Position numbers and translations under genes: made by a program. Below the pieces are notes generated by a model. That model worked only from the letters and a program-made list of their open reading frames with translations, ran no database searches and was not told where the DNA came from. Shown piece after piece: positions 46,945 through 55,452 of a stretch of DNA of 64,000 nucleotides; within the stretch, counting starts at the first letter, position 1, and every line of letters starts with the position of its first letter. Source of the DNA: Thioclava sp. ES.031 (GTDB lineage Bacteria > Pseudomonadota > Alphaproteobacteria > Rhodobacterales > Rhodobacteraceae). The DNA is taken from NCBI RefSeq assembly GCF_002563775.1, contig NZ_PDJO01000001.1, forward strand, positions 2,978,501 to 3,042,500, read 5' to 3'.

Positions 46945-47025
46945 TCAGAGCGGCAGAAGCGCCCGCGCCGGGACCGCCACGATCAGCGCGATGCGGATCA
47001 GATCGGCGACCACGAACCTGCTCAC
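46945..47025 (-). pseudogene. Remnant of TRAP transporter large permease (dctM 3' end)
   Basis: Twenty-six codons in one frame, FVVADLIRIALIVAVPARALL then a stop, match the C-terminal end of DctM membrane subunits. It starts 12 bases after the dctP stop, with no room for dctQ or the rest of dctM. Read as a deletion scar of a TRAP operon. Confidence 0.6.
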
Positions 47026-47037
47026 CGCGCCTCATCC

Positions 47038-48081
47038 TTAGAACGAGTGTTTCTCGATCAGGGCACGGGCGGAGGTCAGTAACTCTTCCCCCGGCACACC
47101 CTTCTCTTCCATCTCGGCAACCCATGCGTCGATCACCGGCTGCGCGGCGTCTTTCCAGATCGACGTATCTTCGGCCGGGATCGTGATGATCTCATTGCCC
47201 AGATCCATCGCCGCCTGACGCGAGGGGATATCCTCGGCCTGCTGCAGGTGTCCCGCCTGCGCCGAGAACTCAACGCCCGAGACGCTGTCGATCGCGGCCT
47301 GCAGATCGGGGTCGAGCGCGGCGTAGCGGTCCTTGTTCATCGCGAGAATGAAGCTCGCCGTGTAGATTGAGGGGCCAGCGAATTGCGTGTGATGATGGAC
47401 CAGCTCGCCGATCCGCAGCGAGGCCGAGACCTCCCAGGGCAGGAGCGCCCCGTCGATCGTGCCGCGCGAGAGGGCCTCAGGCACAGCCGGGACCGGCATC
47501 TCGACAGCCGTCGCGCCGAAATGCTCGAGCAGCTTCGTCGTGACCCGCGAGGGCCCACGCAGTTTCAGCCCTTCGAAATCGGGGATCGCGCGCACGGGTT
47601 TGTTCGCGTGGATCACGCCCGGCCCGTGCACCCAGGTCCCCAGCAGGTGAATGTCGCGGAAATCCGTATCGACCATCTCCGCCTGCGCGAGCTCCCACAG
47701 CGCGGCAGACGCAGCCTCGGCCTCCGCGACCAAGAAGGGAAGCTCCATCACCTCGGTGCGCGGGAAGCGTCCCGGCGTGCAACCCGGCAGCGTCCAGACG
47801 ATGTCGACGACCCCGTCAGTGACCTGATCGATGAGGTCGGCCGGCTTCCCGCCCAGCTGCATTGAGGGGTAATGCTGGATGCGCACCCGGCCCTGGGACG
47901 CCTCTTCGACCGCTGCGATCCAAGGGGTGAGGATATGGGCGGGCACGAAGCTGGTCAGCGGCAGGAATTGATGCAGGCGCAGCGTGACCTCGGGCTCTGC
48001 GGCCAGCACAGGCGGCGCGGCCAAGGCGGCGGCACCAGCGGCAAGGGCGAAACTCTCACGGCGGGTAAATCTCTGGCTCAT
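47038..48081 (-). CDS. dctP: TRAP transporter substrate-binding protein DctP
   Basis: A 347-residue periplasmic binding protein with a twin-arginine-type signal (TRRESFALAAGAAALAAPPVLAA). The DctP fold has WTLPGCTPGRFPRTEVMELPF, the conserved substrate-carboxylate Arg in LKLRGPSRVTTKLLEHFGA and AMNKDRYAALDP. It binds an organic acid. The dctQ and dctM partners are missing, with only a dctM tail after it, so it is an orphan unless it uses a permease encoded elsewhere. Confidence 0.88.
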   Translation of the reverse strand: MSQRFTRRESFALAAGAAALAAPPVLAAEPEVTLRLHQFLPLTSFVPAHILTPWIAAVEEASQGRVRIQHYPSMQLGGKPADLIDQVTDGVVDIVWTLPGCTPGRFPRTEVMELPFLVAEAEAASAALWELAQAEMVDTDFRDIHLLGTWVHGPGVIHANKPVRAIPDFEGLKLRGPSRVTTKLLEHFGATAVEMPVPAVPEALSRGTIDGALLPWEVSASLRIGELVHHHTQFAGPSIYTASFILAMNKDRYAALDPDLQAAIDSVSGVEFSAQAGHLQQAEDIPSRQAAMDLGNEIITIPAEDTSIWKDAAQPVIDAWVAEMEEKGVPGEELLTSARALIEKHSF

Positions 48082-48230
48082 GCGGGTCTCCCTCTCACGC
48101 AGTCCAAAGCGGATTTACCCGGCGGATGCCCCCAACGTCCAGTTTTGCTTTTCGCGAGATGACGGGGCCTGTCGTCCGGCCACAGCAGCGGCGCTCGACG
48201 CACGGCAAATCCGTTCCTTCCCGCAAAAGA

Positions 48231-48256
48231 AAAACCCGCGCCAAGCGCGGGCTTTT
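48231..48256 (-). terminator. Second terminator after the 62-residue gene
   Basis: CCCGCGC-CAA-GCGCGGG stem with T or A runs on both sides, so it can act on both strands. It lies between dctP and the small membrane protein gene. Confidence 0.75.
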
Positions 48257-48301
48257 CGGTGTCCCCGGAGCGTCAGGCCCTACCCCGTATCTCCGGAAAT
48301 G

Positions 48302-48329
48302 AAAAAGGCCGGAACGTAATCGTCCGGCC
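48302..48329 (-). terminator. Terminator of the 62-residue gene
   Basis: GGCCGGA-N9-TCCGGCC on the minus strand followed by TTTTTC, 25 bases beyond the stop at 48355. Confidence 0.85.
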
Positions 48330-48354
48330 CCTTCCAATTCGGTGTTAACCGAAA

Positions 48355-48543
48355 TTAGTTATTCGAGGCTGCGACAGCAACGCCGAGCAGCAGCAGAACC
48401 GGGATGATGATGCCGGCGTTCGAGGACGACGACTGCTCAACCACAACGGGCTCGGGCTCGACGACCGGAGCGGTGTAGCCGCCAGCAAAAGCGGTCGAAC
48501 CGGTGAGGCCGAGGGCCAGGGCGATGGTAGCGATCTTTTTCAT
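48355..48543 (-). CDS. Small secreted or membrane-anchored protein
   Basis: A 62-residue protein. Signal peptide MKKIATIALALGLTGSTAFA at residues 1-20, a Pro/Glu/Val segment (VVEPEPVVVEQ), a run of serines and a C-terminal hydrophobic helix (IIIPVLLLLGVAVA). Similar small proteins are common in Rhodobacterales; function unknown. ATG follows GGAGATTACT. Two terminators in series after it suggest strong expression. Confidence 0.75.
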   Translation of the reverse strand: MKKIATIALALGLTGSTAFAGGYTAPVVEPEPVVVEQSSSSNAGIIIPVLLLLGVAVAASNN

Positions 48544-48855
48544 AGTAATCTCCGTCATTACCGTAGGGAGCCGCCGGACTTTTCTGGCAGCTTCCCGGCG
48601 AGACTTACACAGCTTCCTGGGATTGCAAAGAGTGAAATACACGGCCCATTCACGCAGAGGCGAAGACTGTTGCACTTTGGCACTTTTCTTGCATGAAATG
48701 CCCACAATTCGTGTTTAACGCAGCATATGACACCATTCTGCGCTTCTGGAGTAGCGCGGATTCTGGAAAGAATTACGAGAACTTGCCGGGAACTGGCTTG
48801 CAATTTCGCCGCCCGGGAATCAAGGCACCGATACAGCACAGGCAAGGACGAGAAT
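48544..48855. other. Intergenic region, 312 bp, divergent promoters
   Basis: Carries the promoters of the small membrane-protein gene and of ugd. It is A/T-richer near 48690-48730. No gene or clear operator is seen. Confidence 0.5.
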
Positions 48856-50160
48856 ATGAAAATCGCGATGATCGGCACAGGCTATGTTGGCCTTGTCTCG
48901 GGGGTGTGTTTCTCGGATTTCGGCCATGAGGTCGTTTGCGTCGACAAGAACCCCGCGAAGATCGAAATGCTCGAGGGCGGCCGCGTGCCGATCTACGAGC
49001 CGGGGCTCGACGATTTGATGGTGAAGAACGTCGAAGGCGGGCGTCTTTCCTTCACCACCGACCTGAAGAAAGCCGTTGCAGGCGCCGATGCGGTCTTCAT
49101 CGCGGTGGGCACGCCGACGCGGCGCGGCGATGGCCATGCGGACCTGACCTATGTGATGGCCGCCGCCGAGGAGATCGCCAACGCGATGACCGGCTATGCG
49201 GTGATCGTGACGAAATCGACCGTGCCGGTGGGCACCAACCGTCAGGTCGCGGAGGTGATCCGCAAGACCCGTCCCGACATCGAGTTCGACGTCGCCTCCA
49301 ACCCCGAATTCCTGCGCGAGGGCGCGGCGATCGACGATTTCATGCGGCCCGACCGGGTCGTCGTGGGCACCACCTCCGAGAAGGCCGAGGCGGTGATGGG
49401 TGAGATCTACCGCCCGCTCTTCCTGCGCGAATTCCCGGTCCTCTATACCGATCTTGAAACCGCCGAGATGATCAAATACGCGGCCAACGCGTTTCTCGCG
49501 ACGAAGATCACCTTCATCAACGAGATCGCGCGGCTCTGCGAGAAGACCGGCGCCGATATCAAGCAGGTCTCGCGCGGCATGGGGCTCGACGGCCGGATCG
49601 GCAACAAGTTCCTGCACGCCGGCCCCGGCTATGGCGGCTCGTGCTTCCCGAAGGACACCGCGGCGCTCGCGCGGATCGGTCAGGACTACTCCTGCCCGAT
49701 AGAGATCGTCGAAACCGTCATCAAGGTGAATGACGACATCAAGCGGCGGATGATCGAGAAGGTCGTCGATCTCTGCGGCGGCTCGGTCAATGGCAAGACG
49801 ATCGCGGTCTATGGCGTGACCTTCAAGCCGAACACCGACGACATGCGCGAGGCCCCTGCCCTCACCATCGTGCCCGCGCTCGTGGGCGGCGGCGCGAAGG
49901 TCCGCGTGGTCGACCCGCAGGGCAAGCGCGAGGGCGAAGCGCTGCTGCCGGGCGTGTCCTGGATGGACGATGCCTATGCAGCCGCGGAGAAAGCCGATTG
50001 CGTGGTGATCCTGACCGAGTGGAACGAGTTCCGCGCGCTCGACCTGCAGAAGATCGCGACGACGATGGAGACCGCGCGCATGGCCGACCTGCGCAACATC
50101 TACGCCGAGAAGGAGGTCAGAAAGGCGGGCTTCGCGGATTACGTCGCAGTCGGACGGTAA
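48856..50160 (+). CDS. ugd: UDP-glucose 6-dehydrogenase
   Basis: A 434-residue NAD-dependent enzyme making UDP-glucuronate for exopolysaccharide or LPS. N-terminal Rossmann motif KIAMIGTGYVGLVSG, catalytic Cys in GPGYGGSCFPKDT (about residue 260), YAANAFLATKITFINE, and the C-terminal domain with YGVTFKPNTDDMREAP are all present. ATG at 48856 was chosen because the Rossmann motif starts there; an earlier in-frame ATG at 48727 is upstream of the promoter-like region. Confidence 0.95.
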   Translation: MKIAMIGTGYVGLVSGVCFSDFGHEVVCVDKNPAKIEMLEGGRVPIYEPGLDDLMVKNVEGGRLSFTTDLKKAVAGADAVFIAVGTPTRRGDGHADLTYVMAAAEEIANAMTGYAVIVTKSTVPVGTNRQVAEVIRKTRPDIEFDVASNPEFLREGAAIDDFMRPDRVVVGTTSEKAEAVMGEIYRPLFLREFPVLYTDLETAEMIKYAANAFLATKITFINEIARLCEKTGADIKQVSRGMGLDGRIGNKFLHAGPGYGGSCFPKDTAALARIGQDYSCPIEIVETVIKVNDDIKRRMIEKVVDLCGGSVNGKTIAVYGVTFKPNTDDMREAPALTIVPALVGGGAKVRVVDPQGKREGEALLPGVSWMDDAYAAAEKADCVVILTEWNEFRALDLQKIATTMETARMADLRNIYAEKEVRKAGFADYVAVGR

Positions 50161-50185
50161 GGCCCGACGGCATAGGAACCGATCC

Positions 50186-50248
50186 GGGAGGGGGCTCTGC
50201 CCCCGCCCTTCGGGCCCCCCGGGATATTTCTCCCAAGAGGAAGAAGCG
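50186..50248. repeat. Convergent gene-end repeat, copy B
   Basis: Hairpin GGGGGC-TCT-GCCCCC then CGCCC-TTC-GGGC and CCCCCCGGGATATTT with a following AAGAGGAAGAAG tract. Located between convergent ugd and the HI0933-type gene. Matches copy A at 8471-8601. Confidence 0.72.
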
Positions 50249-50253
50249 CGCGG

Positions 50254-51444
50254 TCAGGCCACCTGCCCCGCGGCCCAGCCCGAAGCCCAGGCCCATTGGA
50301 AGTTGTAGCCGCCGAGCCAGCCGGTCACATCGACGACTTCACCAATGAAATAGAGCCCCGGCACCTGCTTCGCCTCCATTGTCTTTGCATCGAGCGCATC
50401 GGTCGATACGCCGCCCAGTGTGACCTCCGCCGTGCGATAGCCTTCCGAGCCCACAGGCCGCACCTGCCAGCGATGGATCTGATCGTCGAGCTTGGCGAGG
50501 TCCTTGTTCGATTGCTCGGCCAGCCGCCCCGATAGCTTCGCCTCCGCCACCACGAAATGCGCCAGCTTCTCGGGCAGATGCCGCGCGAGCGCATTGTGCA
50601 GCGCCTGCCGGCCTGCCGCGTCGCGCTGCTCCGACAGGGCCGCCGCGATGTGATTGCCCGGCGCGAGATCGACCTTGAGCGTATCGCCCTCGCGCCAATA
50701 GCTGGAGATTTGCAGGATGGCGGGCCCAGACAGCCCGCGATGGGTGAACAGCAGATCCTCGGCGAAATGCGTCTTGCCGAGACGCAGATCGACGGGCCGC
50801 GCGAGCCCCGACAGCGGCGCGGTGCGCGCCAGATCCTGCTCGGCGAAGGTCAGCGGCACCAGAGCGGGCCGCGTCTCCACGATCTCGAGGCCAAACGTCT
50901 GCGCGATTTCGTAGCCCAAGCTGGACGCGCCCATCTTCGGGATCGACTTGCCACCCGTCGCGACAATCACAGAAGCCGCGCGGATCGGGCCTTGCGAGGT
51001 TGTGACGAGGAAAGCCTCGCCCTCGCGCGCCACCCGCTCGATCTCCGTCTCGAGCGACAGCACGCCGCCTGCCGCGCGCAGGTCGCGCAGCAGCAGGTCG
51101 ATGATCTGCGTCGCCTTCCCGTCGCAGAAGAGCTGCCCCAGATGCTTCTCGTGCCAGGCGATCCCTGCCGCATCGAGCCGCGCGATGAAATCCGCGGGCG
51201 TGTAACGCGACAGCGCCGAGAGCGCGAAGCGGGGATTGCGCGACAAAAATCGCTCGGTCGCGTTTTGGCGGGTCAGCAGGCGGTTGGTGAAGTTGCACCG
51301 CCCGCCGCCGGAGATTCGAATCTTCTCGCCCGGACGCCGCGCATGGTCGAGCACCCGCACCGAGCGCCCGCGCCGCGCCGCCTCGATCCCGGCCATCAGC
51401 CCAGCCGCCCCCGCGCCGAATATCACAACATCGCATTTTTCCAT
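50254..51444 (-). CDS. HI0933/YhiN-family flavoprotein
   Basis: A 396-residue NAD(P)/FAD-dependent oxidoreductase of the BaiN/HI0933 family. It has an N-terminal FAD motif VVIFGAGAAGLMAGIEAARRG, GRCNFTN (family signature), VIVATGGKSIPKMGASSLGY and the C-terminal GLYFIGEVVDVTGWLGGYNFQWA. Physiological role unknown. The start at 51444 (MEKCDVVIFGAG) is preferred over 51480. Confidence 0.9.
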   Translation of the reverse strand: MEKCDVVIFGAGAAGLMAGIEAARRGRSVRVLDHARRPGEKIRISGGGRCNFTNRLLTRQNATERFLSRNPRFALSALSRYTPADFIARLDAAGIAWHEKHLGQLFCDGKATQIIDLLLRDLRAAGGVLSLETEIERVAREGEAFLVTTSQGPIRAASVIVATGGKSIPKMGASSLGYEIAQTFGLEIVETRPALVPLTFAEQDLARTAPLSGLARPVDLRLGKTHFAEDLLFTHRGLSGPAILQISSYWREGDTLKVDLAPGNHIAAALSEQRDAAGRQALHNALARHLPEKLAHFVVAEAKLSGRLAEQSNKDLAKLDDQIHRWQVRPVGSEGYRTAEVTLGGVSTDALDAKTMEAKQVPGLYFIGEVVDVTGWLGGYNFQWAWASGWAAGQVA

Positions 51445-51542
51445 GCCGCCTCGCTTGCCGTAGCGACGCGGGACGCGCAATCGAAATTTGTCGGATTTTC
51501 CTCTTGAAGCCCCGCGCGAGCTTGGCTAGATAGCCCCCACGT

Positions 51543-51617
51543 TGGGGCGTAGCCAAGTGGTAAGGCACCGGTTTTTGGTACCGCGCACCGTAGGTTCGAA
51601 TCCTACCGCCCCAGCCA
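51543..51617 (+). tRNA. tRNA-Gln (anticodon TTG)
   Basis: A 75-base cloverleaf with CCA encoded. Acceptor TGGGGCG/CGCCCCA, anticodon loop TTTTGGT giving TTG, T loop GGTTCGAATCC. The outer anticodon-stem pair is a C-C mismatch. The integrase gene follows directly, so the 3' half is the likely attachment site of the island. Confidence 0.95.
51590..51617. other. Candidate attL in the 3' end of tRNA-Gln
   Basis: The T arm and acceptor 3' half are the usual crossover region of tRNA-targeting tyrosine recombinases, and int begins about 160 bases downstream. No second copy was seen in the window, so attR would lie beyond 64000. Inferred from context. Confidence 0.4.
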
Positions 51618-51640
51618 TATTTTCCGACAGCACCAGTAAA

Positions 51641-51709
51641 ACAAGGGATAACATCCCTTGTGGCACACCCGGTGTGTTACACCCCTCCAAAACTGCAACA
51701 CACAGTGTG
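51641..51709. promoter_or_regulatory. Three palindromes between attL and int
   Basis: ACAAGGGAT-AAC-ATCCCTTGT (51641-51661), CACACC-C-GGTGTG (51664-51676) and CACAC-A-GTGTG (51699-51709). A GGTGT-GTT-ACACC overlap is at 51671-51683. These are likely binding sites of the integrase, an excisionase or a regulator. Confidence 0.6.
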
Positions 51710-51775
51710 ACACACAGGCGGGGCCGACCTCGCCTTGCCATCTCCCGAAAGCACCCCTTCTCGGCCGGCCCCTAC

Positions 51776-53851
51776 ATGATGCGGCGCGGTCGGATCTTCT
51801 ATTTCCGAAAGCGCCTCCCGCTCGCCGGAGAAAATAGGGAATCAAACTCTTTTTTGTGCCTCTCCTTGCGCACCGATCTCCCAGCCGATGCCGTGAAGCG
51901 CGCCGCTGCGCTGCTCGCGGTCTACGAGCAAAAGGAAGACCAGATCGTGGACGCAATTCTGAACGACACCCTGACGAAAGAAGATGCAAAGGCTCTGCTG
52001 ACGGAGGTTCTGCGCGCCGAACTCGCGCGACTTCTCCAGACACAATGCGAGATGACGAAAGCGAACGATGCGGAACTCGACGCGCGCGTTGAAGAACTCG
52101 AGGCCGAAAATAAAGCGCTCAAGAGGGCTGCGCGCCAAGGGAATTGGGATGGTGTCCGCAACCTGCTCGACGCGGCGACGAAGCTGATCGGCATTTCCGC
52201 CCCTGAGCCGCTTGATCCTGATCTTGGCCGCCAGGCTATCAGCCTGAAGCGGCGCTTGACCGAGATCGAAGTCGAGGTCCTCGAAGGCGACGATCTGCGC
52301 CAATGCGCCAAGCCGCTCCTGAACGAAACCGGGATCGAGGATCTCGACGCGTTCGTCCAAACACCCGTGCTCCTTTCGGTTGCGATCGCAAGGACATTCG
52401 AGCTTTGGCCCTCCGAAGACATGAAGGGAAATACGCAAGCCATCGCAAACCTCGCGATGGAGTTCTTCGGCGACGTGCCGGTGTCGACGATCACGCGCGA
52501 GAGGCAGAAAGCATTCTTTGAATGGATGGCGCGCGTGCCCAAAATCAATGGAAAAAGTCACGGCAAAAACCGGTTCAACTCCAATGGGAGAACTTTGAGC
52601 AAGTCGTTCGAGATTTCCCAAGCGGATGCGAAGGACGCCAAGATCACTGACGGAGTCCGAAACCGCAACGATATGTCGCTCGCCGAGAAGCGTGCCGTCC
52701 TCGCAGAGCAGCTTACACCGCGACTGGCGCGAGCGACGATCGAACGCAACCAAGGCGGCCTGAATCGCATTTTTTCTTCGGCGCGCGACCTCGGCGCCGA
52801 GGCGCCAGAAGTGCTTTCGCGTAAGGACATCTGGAAGCACCTCGAGGAGAAGATGCCTAAAGACGACCTCTACGTGCGTGTCACGAAGCCCAAAACCCGG
52901 AGGCCCTGGTCCGCAGAACGATTGGCTTCGTTCTTCCTGTCCCCGATCTACACGGGGGCATTTTCCGCAAGCAGGCGCGCGCGCCGTGGTCAGATCATCG
53001 TTCGGGATGCAACCTATTGGGTGCCTCTCATCTTGCTGACCCTTGGCACTCGCATCGAGGAAACCCTGCTTCTCAAACGCAAGGATGTTGTGCTGCGTAA
53101 CGGGCTTCACTGCTTCAACTACAACAGCAGCGCAGATCAGCTTGGGAAGACCGAGAGCAGCCAGCGAACACTTGCGATCCCGCAGCTTCTGCTCGAATTG
53201 GGTTTTGTCGAGTGGTTTCAGTCGCTGCCTGAGAACCACGGGATCTTTCTGTTCCCCGACGCCGTGAAGCGGGCCTCGACAAGGGACGTGACCAGCCCTT
53301 TCAGCAAGCACTTGCGTCGCATTCTGTCGAATCTCGAAATCGATGATTTCCACGAGGATATCTATGCGGCGCGAATGACGTTCACGAGCATGCTCAACGC
53401 GGCCGGTGTGTCTGAAGCGCAGAGACAAGCAATCGCCGGGCACAGCCACGGCACGGTTTTGAACTGCCACTACACCGCCCACAATGTCGGGGACCTCAAG
53501 CTGGCCATGGACAAGGCCGATTTCCAGCTCGAAATTCGGTATAGTCCGAAGCATGGCTTTCCGATCATCCACGGTTGTAGCCTGAAAAAGCAGGAGGCGC
53601 TCAGGGTCGAAGTCACACTGGACGAAAATTCCGAAGCCGAGACGCTCCAGATCTTCGATACGAAGAGCAGGCAACCGCTTTTCGAGTATCACAAAGGTAA
53701 TGTCCTTAATGCTCGCGATCGCCGGGAATGGGCGAGCGAGCTTCTGCGCAAGGTCGGGAATGCTCCGCTTCAGATGCCGCAGGACACCTCTCGCGTGGCC
53801 GCCATCGAGCATTTCATGGCGCTTGGTTCAACCGGGCAAAGAAACCCGTGA
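51776..53851 (+). CDS. Tyrosine recombinase (integrase) of the genomic island
   Basis: About 691 residues from the ATG chosen here; the true start may be further upstream (a GTG at 51674), because the segment before the ATG fits an integrase N-terminus. The catalytic domain is C-terminal: Arg in LGTRIEETLLL (about 426), YAARMTF (Arg about 533), AGHSHG and the nucleophile Tyr in NCHYTAH. The usual His of HxxR is Tyr. An N-terminal SAM-like and coiled-coil region (residues about 60-150) is present. It is followed by a terminator. Confidence 0.85.
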   Translation: MMRRGRIFYFRKRLPLAGENRESNSFLCLSLRTDLPADAVKRAAALLAVYEQKEDQIVDAILNDTLTKEDAKALLTEVLRAELARLLQTQCEMTKANDAELDARVEELEAENKALKRAARQGNWDGVRNLLDAATKLIGISAPEPLDPDLGRQAISLKRRLTEIEVEVLEGDDLRQCAKPLLNETGIEDLDAFVQTPVLLSVAIARTFELWPSEDMKGNTQAIANLAMEFFGDVPVSTITRERQKAFFEWMARVPKINGKSHGKNRFNSNGRTLSKSFEISQADAKDAKITDGVRNRNDMSLAEKRAVLAEQLTPRLARATIERNQGGLNRIFSSARDLGAEAPEVLSRKDIWKHLEEKMPKDDLYVRVTKPKTRRPWSAERLASFFLSPIYTGAFSASRRARRGQIIVRDATYWVPLILLTLGTRIEETLLLKRKDVVLRNGLHCFNYNSSADQLGKTESSQRTLAIPQLLLELGFVEWFQSLPENHGIFLFPDAVKRASTRDVTSPFSKHLRRILSNLEIDDFHEDIYAARMTFTSMLNAAGVSEAQRQAIAGHSHGTVLNCHYTAHNVGDLKLAMDKADFQLEIRYSPKHGFPIIHGCSLKKQEALRVEVTLDENSEAETLQIFDTKSRQPLFEYHKGNVLNARDRREWASELLRKVGNAPLQMPQDTSRVAAIEHFMALGSTGQRNP

Positions 53852-53878
53852 GGCAAGTGTTCTGCGGAGATATCAACG

Positions 53879-53911
53879 AAGCAGCGGGCCGAGTTTTCCG
53901 GCCCGCTGCTT
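53879..53911 (+). terminator. Terminator after integrase gene
   Basis: AAGCAGCGGGCCG-AGTTTTC-CGGCCCGCTGCTT, a perfect 13-bp stem with a short CTATATCT tail, 27 bases after the int stop. Confidence 0.7.
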
Positions 53912-54165
53912 CTATATCTACCGGGGGTCATGACTGATAGCTTCCGGAGTTACACTCACACAGCTGAAATCGCCTCGCCGAGGCAACCTCGGAAGCTTCG
54001 CGCATACTCTGCTCCAATAAGGAAGCAAGTTGGCCAGTTCGAAGCCCAAATCGTGATGGATTGGCCCAAGTGCAAATGACCGCCATGCGCTTTGCCCCGC
54101 TCTTTGCTCCGAGCAAGCGCTCGCTATGAGCTACTCCCCGTCTCTTGGACAGGATCTGGCGTAAT

Positions 54166-55017
54166 TTAAGCTACTCTTTGCACCTGCTGATCGGGTTGGT
54201 TGATATCATGTCTCTGCCAATAGACCAGCGCCGGTGGCTTGCCGCCGAGGGCTGAGTGAGGGCGCTGGTGGTTGTAGAAGGTCATCCATTTCCGGATCGC
54301 CGCCTTTGTCTCCGATCCTGTCTCCCAGGCATGCAGGTAGACGCATTCGTATTTCAGGGTTCGCCACAGCCGCTCGATGAAGATGTTGTCGAGGAATCGG
54401 CCTTTCCCATCCATCGAGATGCGCACGCCCGACCGGCGGAGCCGATCCGTCCAAGCGAAGGACGTGAACTGAGAACCCTGATCCGTATTCATTATCTCGG
54501 GCGGGCCGAACTTGTGGATGGCTTCGTTCAGCGCCTCGACACAGAAGTCGGCCTCCAGGGTGTTCGAGATCCGCCAAGACAGAACCTTGCGGGTGTGCCA
54601 GTCCATGATCGCCACGAGGTAGAGGAACCCGCGCCGCATGGGCAGGTAGGTGATATCCGAGCACCAGACCTGGTTCGGGCGATCCACCCGCAGACCTCGC
54701 AGCAGGTAGGGATAGGTCTTGTGCCCCTTCGCCGGCCTGCTTGTGTTGGGTTTCTGGTAAATCGGCATGAGCCCCATCAGGCGCATCAGTCGCCGTATCC
54801 GCTTCTCGTTCACCAGGTGGCCGTCGTTACGCAGGTGCCAGGTCATCTGGCGGACACCGAAGAACGGGGTCTCCAGGAACTGCTCGTCGATCTGCCGCAT
54901 CAGGCCGAGGTTCTGTTCGGTTTCGCCCTTCGGCTCGTAGTAATAGGATGAGCGTGCGATCGACAGCAGCTTGCACTGCTGCCCAATCGACAGATCCGAA
55001 TGGTTCGGCTCGATCAT
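54166..55017 (-). CDS. IS3-family transposase OrfB (DDE integrase core)
   Basis: A 283-residue rve-type transposase from the first Met in frame; the functional product is a frameshifted OrfAB fusion reading from 55319. Catalytic residues are Asp in WCSDITYL, Asp in NTDQGSQFTS and Glu in IFIERLWRTLKYE. The N-terminal IS3 HTH_21 segment (RRLMRLMGLMPIYQ) is present. No frame break is visible, so the element may be active. Confidence 0.93.
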   Translation of the reverse strand: MIEPNHSDLSIGQQCKLLSIARSSYYYEPKGETEQNLGLMRQIDEQFLETPFFGVRQMTWHLRNDGHLVNEKRIRRLMRLMGLMPIYQKPNTSRPAKGHKTYPYLLRGLRVDRPNQVWCSDITYLPMRRGFLYLVAIMDWHTRKVLSWRISNTLEADFCVEALNEAIHKFGPPEIMNTDQGSQFTSFAWTDRLRRSGVRISMDGKGRFLDNIFIERLWRTLKYECVYLHAWETGSETKAAIRKWMTFYNHQRPHSALGGKPPALVYWQRHDINQPDQQVQRVA

Positions 55018-55025
55018 GCCACGCC

Positions 55026-55319
55026 TCACTTCCCGCCCCAAGGCTTCAGCTTTCGTTCCAAAAAAGAGTTGGCCACCGCCAGCTCCCCGATCTTGGCGTG
55101 GAGCTCCTTCACCTGCTCCTCGTCGATCTCGGGCTTCCTTCGGCCCCCGCGCTCGAACACGCCCGACGCGCCTTCGAGCAAGGCCCGCTTCCATTGATGG
55201 ATCATCGTTGGATGCACCCCGAACCGGCTCGCCAGCTCGGCCGCTGTCTCTTCACCCTTCAGGGCTTCCAGCGCGACCTTTGCCTTGAACTCGGGCGCGT
55301 GCTGCTTGCGTTTCGACAT
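55026..55319 (-). CDS. IS3-family transposase OrfA (HTH protein)
   Basis: A 97-residue protein with an HTH_Tnp_1 domain (PEFKAKVALEALKGEETAAELASRFGVHPTMIHQWKR) and a leucine-zipper-like tail. On the minus strand it contains the slippery heptamer TTTTTTG (55059-55065); slipping back by one base there enters the OrfB frame. Confidence 0.92.
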   Translation of the reverse strand: MSKRKQHAPEFKAKVALEALKGEETAAELASRFGVHPTMIHQWKRALLEGASGVFERGGRRKPEIDEEQVKELHAKIGELAVANSFLERKLKPWGGK

Positions 55320-55452
55320 CTCTGATCTCCTTCTCGTCGAAGATCAGCAGACTGCAAATCGTAGCTTATGTCAGTGTCCGAATTTCAGGGGGTAGCTCAC
55401 TACTTGAAATACAATCGATCCTGGAAGCTTGACGCCTTAAAGAGTCTCAATG

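Larger units (their letters stand above)
54127..55399 (-). mobile_element. Intact IS3-family insertion sequence, 1273 bp
   Basis: The terminal inverted repeats start TGAGCTAC on both ends (18 of the first 25 bases match), and a 3-bp CTA duplication flanks them (54124-54126 and 55400-55402). Two overlapping transposase frames lie inside. It separates the integrase from the four-gene operon and ends 53 bases from the WYL gene stop. Confidence 0.92.

Noticed and set aside
53928..54116. A 62-codon minus-strand frame between int and the IS element
   Set aside because: No ribosome site, no recognisable family and cut short near the IS end; it could be a fragment but cannot be supported.
54166..55319. 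IS3 transposase as a frameshifted pseudogene
   Set aside because: The two frames are the normal IS3 arrangement with a slippery TTTTTTG; ends and duplication are intact.
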